Assembly: GCA_031257725.1 (NCBI GenBank)
Contig: JAIROD010000621.1
Location: 1 to 12,808, forward strand
Origin: Planctomycetaceae bacterium
GTDB lineage: Bacteria > Planctomycetota > Planctomycetia > Pirellulales > Thermoguttaceae
DNA length: 12,808 bases
Direction: 5' to 3'
In this document: positions 9,901 to 12,808 of the stretch, piece by piece
Numbering within the stretch: the stretch's first letter is position 1
How the letters are laid out: each line of letters begins with the position of its first letter
The notes under the pieces: model-generated
What the model saw: the letters and a program-made list of their open reading frames with translations, nothing else
What the model was told of the DNA's origin: nothing
Database searches by the model: none
Made by a program: the position numbers and the translations under genes

Positions 9901-12300
9901 TATTATTTCACGAGTTTGAGGAGTTGCTTGGGACAGTGCTGAATGGATGGATGTTTTTTGTAATTGATCCTTCTTTTCATTTGACCAATATCTTTCTTGT
10001 CGTTCGTACCAACATTCCTGATCTTTTGTTAAATCAATAAATGATTCATAATCAAATTCCAATAAACCGGTTTGTTCAAGATTTGGTGCCGTAATGCGCC
10101 AACCACGCTCGAGATCGCAATAAAGCCGATAACCGAGAACTTCCCGAAGTGCCTTATTGGTTTGTTGTTTTGCACTTCCTTTCAATTCAAGCGGACTGCT
10201 GGAATATTCATTAAATTCAAGGTTAAGCGCATCGAATACTTTAGGTATCAATTCTGAGTGTCGTAATCCGTCAGAACCGGCAGATTTAATTGCGGAATAC
10301 AAAGCCCCGCGTAATAGACTAACTTTAATGAAATCATTAAAATGCCCTGCTTGAAGAGAAGCATCTTGCCGATTGTCGGTGAAACTGAGTATTTTTTGTG
10401 CTTTTTCCGGTAAATTGGTTTCTCGTGCATGCCTGACGGCGGAAAGAGTAAGAATTGTTGTTGCGCTGCTGCGTCCTTCAGTTCCAAGTGCTGACACTTT
10501 ACCAAAATCACGCCCTTTTTTGTTAGAATGACGAAAGGAATACGAGACTCCGCAACACGGACAAAAACGAAGCGGTGAATTCATAAAAATCATTGGAATT
10601 CCCTTATCATTTGTTGTCGAAATACCGAGCGGGGAAAGGTAAACATGTTCCGGTAATTCATTTTTTCTATTTCGTAACAAATGACCCGTCTGATCTTTCC
10701 ATTCTTCTGGAATTCGTTTTTCAATTTCATCTGTTTCTGATTCCGAAGGCCAAGGACAATCACCGCCGTATAAAAAACCAATCTCTGTTTCTTCTGTACC
10801 AATTGTTAATTCTAATAAATCACGGGCAAGAAATTCAAATGTCGGTGTTCTGTCATTTCTTTTTTTTGTTACACTATAAAATTCATGCCCGCAATGTCGG
10901 CAAAAAACGAGCGGATACAGACGTTTATCTCCGTTCCCGGCGGGAACAAATTTTTGTTTTATAAATGTATAATATCGTTTATTATTCGGTTCTAATGAAG
11001 CATAAATGGTGTCGCCTCGGCTAATGAATTGATGTAAACGAAAAGCAAAGGTTGGTCGTCCCGTGTATGGATTGATACAATTATGTCCAAGCATCAACAT
11101 TCTCTGAATTGCCGAAATTCCCAATTCATATTCAGTATTGATTAATTTCATCAATTTTTTTGAAGCATCATGAGCAGAGACAGGGGCTTGCCGTAATAAT
11201 ATATTAGTTCCTTCTTCGGAACATACTCCAAAAGTTGATTCAATCCAAGAGGCCAATGTAGATTCCTTTAATTGGTCAAAATCAATTTTATTCGTGTTTT
11301 TTATTGTTTCAATATTTTCTCTTAATTTTTCTTTATTCTTTTCAATTGTAAAATCAATCTCATTAGTTACTCGTTGTAAACGTTCACACACAACATCAGA
11401 TGGTTCAACAGTTACACCGAAAAGATGATGTCCTACTTCAGCAATCATGATTTTTTGCTCTTCCTGTGTACCACTACTAGCGAGCGTTGCTGATGTTCCC
11501 ACACAAAGCATATTATTAGATTGAGAAACATTCCTCGTTCGTCGGACTAACATCGCGACATCGGCTCCTTGGCGGCCACGATAGGTATGGAGTTCATCGA
11601 GTACCAAAAAACGAAGATGCTTTGCCCGTTTGATTATTTCGCTTTCCTGACCGCCGCGTGTTAGTATTAATTCGAGCATTATGAAGTTTGTGAGTAATAT
11701 ATCCGGCGGATTTTCGATAATCTTATTTTTCTCATCTGGACTTTCCTGACCAGTATAGCGTTCGAAGGTTACATCTGATTTTTCGTTATCATTTTTGGTC
11801 AAAAACTTTTCAAGTTCGATTTTTTGACTATTGGCCAGTGCATTCATTGGATAAACGATAATTGCTTTGATACCTTGTCTTGACCCTGTTTTTAGAACAT
11901 GATCGACAATTGGAATAATGTAAGAAAGCGACTTTCCCGAACCGGTTCCTGTGGTCAAGATATAATTTCGATTTTCTGTTGCCTTGTGAATTGCAGATGT
12001 TTGGTGGTGATGTAGTTGAAGTTGCATACCGGAAATAATTTGACCTTCATCTGTAACTTTATTCCGACGGAAGATTTTTGAACATTGCGGATGAAGTAAG
12101 CCTTGTGTGATCAGATCATCAATGGTACCACCTGATTCAAAATTAGGACTAAGTTGGATAAGTGGATCGGGCCACAAGAGACCATCATCCAATGCCTGTC
12201 GGACACAAGAGTTTATCGCGTCATTGCGAATTTTAATAAAACCATTGACAAATGATGCATAATCATTAATAACCCGATCTCGAAGTTCAAATACGTTCAT
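6979..12300 (-). CDS. DEAD/DEAH helicase with DUF1998 and C-terminal Vsr/DUF559-like nuclease domain
   Basis: This 1773-residue superfamily 2 helicase (COG1205-like) is the first gene of the operon. Lobe 1 has TGTGSGKS (117-124), YPMNALANSQ (150-159), DELH (235-238) and SAT (270-272). CxxC (467/470) and CPCC (580-583) suggest a zinc ribbon. The family signature FTDNRQDASLQAGHFNDF is at 640-657. Lobe 2 has SPTMELGIDISE (1019-1030) and QRSGRAGRSGQ (1048-1058). A CKKC plus CDRC pair (1351-1375) and GGAG (1571-1574) with CDTGCYNCL (1615-1623) mark the DUF1998/MZB region. The last roughly 100 residues look like a Vsr/DUF559-type nuclease: E1677, D1707, YIDGPPH (1720-1726), D1735/R1737 and GWEIIRF (1746-1752). 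Known relatives split helicase and DUF1998 into DrmA and DrmB; here they are joined to a nuclease. ATG at 12300 (MNVFELRD) is preferred because related proteins begin this way; an in-frame TTG at 12318 would add six residues. Neither has a clear ribosome-binding site. The role in foreign-DNA recognition and cleavage is inferred. Confidence 0.93.
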   Translation of the reverse strand: MNVFELRDRVINDYASFVNGFIKIRNDAINSCVRQALDDGLLWPDPLIQLSPNFESGGTIDDLITQGLLHPQCSKIFRRNKVTDEGQIISGMQLQLHHHQTSAIHKATENRNYILTTGTGSGKSLSYIIPIVDHVLKTGSRQGIKAIIVYPMNALANSQKIELEKFLTKNDNEKSDVTFERYTGQESPDEKNKIIENPPDILLTNFIMLELILTRGGQESEIIKRAKHLRFLVLDELHTYRGRQGADVAMLVRRTRNVSQSNNMLCVGTSATLASSGTQEEQKIMIAEVGHHLFGVTVEPSDVVCERLQRVTNEIDFTIEKNKEKLRENIETIKNTNKIDFDQLKESTLASWIESTFGVCSEEGTNILLRQAPVSAHDASKKLMKLINTEYELGISAIQRMLMLGHNCINPYTGRPTFAFRLHQFISRGDTIYASLEPNNKRYYTFIKQKFVPAGNGDKRLYPLVFCRHCGHEFYSVTKKRNDRTPTFEFLARDLLELTIGTEETEIGFLYGGDCPWPSESETDEIEKRIPEEWKDQTGHLLRNRKNELPEHVYLSPLGISTTNDKGIPMIFMNSPLRFCPCCGVSYSFRHSNKKGRDFGKVSALGTEGRSSATTILTLSAVRHARETNLPEKAQKILSFTDNRQDASLQAGHFNDFIKVSLLRGALYSAIKSAGSDGLRHSELIPKVFDALNLEFNEYSSSPLELKGSAKQQTNKALREVLGYRLYCDLERGWRITAPNLEQTGLLEFDYESFIDLTKDQECWYERQERYWSNEKKDQLQKTSIHSALSQATPQTREIILRDLLAWIRSELAIKVDSLNQRDQEGLFSRSRNLLIPPWGFDETDRDTLIHASVIYPRPKGNRENASSKFLSASGGFGDYLCRPNTFPEYTKKINRTDVADIIKDLFSGLIQYGLIEPVGINRIRGKINHDMPGFQLVAERMIWRAGNGEKAARDPIRQPSEATDGQMLNEFFRDYYKSVALLTRNFRAHEHTAQVLYQDREKREEEFRKGNLPVLFCSPTMELGIDISELNLVNMRNVPPTPANYAQRSGRAGRSGQPALVLTYCSTGSQHDRYFFERRGQMVAGTVAIPQIDLQNEELIRSHIHAIWMSESGLNLGTSLVDVIDLGNHANIAGIERATDEPSMKLQQNIVEKLHDESIYRRVRYRAEQIIDTIKDELQNAPWYTPEWIVETLQKIPREFEDATKRWKNAYISALRQFDQQNKIMRDASRSSKDKTQAENLRREAYSQLKVLLDRNDGKNETFNDYYSYRYFATEGFLPGYNFPRLPLTAYIQGERGKNHYLSRPRFLAISEFGPRAIIYHEGATYIINKVTLPLREAGEDVITQSAKICKKCGYLHPPDHHGKHVHQNNCDRCNAELDTELTDLLRLQNVSTKRRTRINCDEEERLRYGYDIRTAIRFAQSGGRILCQTSTILCEGEKFGELIYGDSATIWRINFGYRRQREDQRNGFLLDCERGYWGTNRIVADTMDDPDDPMSNRCRYVKPYVIDNKNCLLLDITKQLNETEFVTLQAALRTGIRHTFELEESELAAEVLPNNNDRRMILFYESAEGGAGVLRQIIQPNNYKKVIKSALESSHFDPDTGEDNELKKEKDRCDTGCYNCLLNYSNQFDHEKINRKSILNLLLKLRDAVLELSPTNIPRSEHLRQLNKKCESKLERSWLDFLEKNNLALPTVAQYYVEDGQTRSDFAYIERPFKCLIYIDGPPHDYPERQRLDKRQENLLKDSGWEIIRFHHQDDWYKIVKQYVQLFGDGK
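6990..6993 (-). promoter_or_regulatory. Shine-Dalgarno site of the DrmD-like gene, inside the upstream gene
   Basis: On the minus strand GGAG lies seven bases before the ATG at 6982, inside the last codons of the upstream helicase gene. Together with the ATGA stop/start overlap it supports the chosen start and re-initiation after the upstream gene. It is the clearest ribosome-binding site in the window. Confidence 0.65.
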
Positions 12301-12338
12301 AACTATTGACCAATACAAAAAAAGGCAACTGCGCTGTT

Positions 12339-12367
12339 ACTATAAATCAAAGATAACATCATAATAA
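12339..12367 (-). promoter_or_regulatory. Weak candidate promoter for the helicase-methylase operon
   Basis: On the minus strand TATAGT (12344-12339) is preceded at 17 bases by TTATTA (12367-12362), a poor -35. A start near 12332 would give a leader of about 30 bases to the ATG at 12300. The position fits the only place an operon promoter could sit, but the -35 matches just three of six bases. Confidence 0.2.
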
Positions 12368-12412
12368 TTTAATATTTATTTTAATGATACTTTTTTAATT
12401 TTCAATTTCAGT

Positions 12413-12442
12413 TTGACTACAAATAATAAAAAATAATAAAAT
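12413..12442 (+). promoter_or_regulatory. Candidate sigma70-type promoter for the right-hand gene
   Basis: TTGACT (12413-12418) and TAAAAT (12437-12442), each matching five of six consensus bases, are 18 bases apart. Transcription would start near 12449 and leave a leader of about 180 bases before the ATG at 12629. In such AT-rich DNA a chance match is possible. Confidence 0.3.
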
Positions 12443-12628
12443 TTTATTAAATATCTTGTTAATTACAACGATTATAATGATTGTACCTATTATTTTAAGA
12501 TAATAATACACTTATAAATAACAATAATGACCCAATATAGTTTTATGATTGTAGTCTTACAAGTCAACTAAATTACTTAAAACGAAATACGAATCTAATA
12601 AATTTTCGAAACAGAATCCGGAAAGTTC

Positions 12629-12808
12629 ATGTCTATTAAAGATGTCAAACGGTTTCTGAAGGAAATCAAGCCCAAAGAACCGAAAGTCACGGAGGAATCG
12701 AAAGAAGCCGTGAAACCAAAAATTACGAAACCGAAATCTGTTGACGATTTCAAGAAATCACGTAACAACGAGATTCTTTCGGGAACGTCACCGAAAAAAC
12801 CGTTACCG
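12629..12808 (+). CDS. Lys/Glu/Pro-rich protein of unknown function (partial, 5' end)
   Basis: ATG at 12629 opens a frame that runs to the window edge (60 residues). An in-frame TAA at 12599 and no other usual start codon between make this the start. GGA at 12620-12622 lies six bases upstream as a weak ribosome-binding site. The visible part begins MSIKDVKRFLKEIKPKEP and is rich in Lys, Glu and Pro, with repeated KPK/PK spacing. That suggests a disordered, basic N-terminus or linker. There is no signal peptide or membrane segment in view. I do not recognise the family. It points away from the defence operon and need not be related to it. Confidence 0.7.
   Translation, partial: MSIKDVKRFLKEIKPKEPKVTEESKEAVKPKITKPKSVDDFKKSRNNEILSGTSPKKPLP

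Larger units (their letters stand above)
12301..12628. other. AT-rich divergent intergenic region
   Basis: This stretch separates the minus-strand operon from the plus-strand gene. It is markedly more AT-rich than either neighbour, with a direct repeat of AAATAATAAA at 12421-12440. No open reading frame, tRNA or strong terminator is visible. As both flanking genes point away from it, it should hold the promoters of both. Confidence 0.6.

Noticed and set aside
10593..10964. 123-codon plus-strand open frame (and other 60-130 codon frames inside the three large genes)
   Set aside because: They lie wholly within long, motif-bearing genes on the minus strand, show no family motifs and lack convincing ribosome-binding sites, so they are shadow frames.
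12301..12318. TTG at 12318 as the start of the large helicase
   Set aside because: It has no ribosome-binding site, and the ATG at 12300 gives the MNVFELRD start I expect for this family, so the six extra residues are unlikely.
12456..12478. TTGTTA ... TATAAT as a promoter on the plus strand
   Set aside because: The TATAAT is perfect, but the spacer is only 11 bases, too short for a sigma70 promoter, and no better -35 lies at 16-18 bases.
12488..12508. AT-only inverted repeat (TATTATT...AATAATA) as an operator or terminator
   Set aside because: Seven A/T pairs in very AT-rich DNA are easily due to chance, and there is no GC stem or fitting position for a terminator.
1..12808. CRISPR arrays, tRNA or rRNA genes, IS elements or transposases
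   Set aside because: No spaced direct repeats, RNA gene signatures or transposase motifs were seen on either strand.

Overview
The window carries the 5' end and body of a three-gene, minus-strand operon that looks like a DISARM-related anti-phage or anti-plasmid locus. It also carries a short divergent stretch and the first 60 codons of an unrelated plus-strand gene. The DNA is bacterial: compact, leaderless-spaced genes, ATGA coupling and an SD-like site. It is moderately AT-rich (genes roughly 40% GC by eye, the one intergenic region much lower). Nothing in it fixes the phylum, so I do not assign one.

Layout, read in the direction of transcription (right to left). (1) 12300-6979: a 1773-residue protein. 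It joins a DEAD/DEAH superfamily 2 helicase, several zinc-ligand clusters, a DUF1998 (MZB-type) domain and a C-terminal restriction-endonuclease-like (Vsr/DUF559-type) domain. (2) 6982-4055: a 975-residue SNF2/RapA-type helicase with the architecture of DISARM class 1 DrmD, overlapping gene 1 by four bases (ATGA). (3) 4053 to beyond base 1: at least 1351 residues of an Eco57I/DrmMI-like adenine DNA methyltransferase with intact DPACGSG and NPPW motifs, one base after gene 2. Its stop lies outside the window. Together the three genes cover almost 96% of the window. Right of them is a roughly 330-base AT-rich divergent region with weak promoter candidates. Then, from 12629 on the plus strand, a Lys/Glu/Pro-rich protein of unknown function begins and runs off the end.

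How it may work (inference). The methyltransferase marks host DNA. The two helicases sense and translocate on unmarked or otherwise foreign DNA, and the nuclease domain fused to the first helicase is the candidate effector. In textbook class 1 DISARM, the helicase DrmA, the DUF1998 protein DrmB and the PLD nuclease DrmC are separate genes. Here a helicase, a DUF1998 domain and a different nuclease fold sit on a single chain, so this is a compact three-gene relative rather than canonical DISARM. A further notable detail is that the methyltransferase has two charged, purine-rich in-frame insertions. One is an imperfect inverted repeat placed just before the SAM-binding motif.
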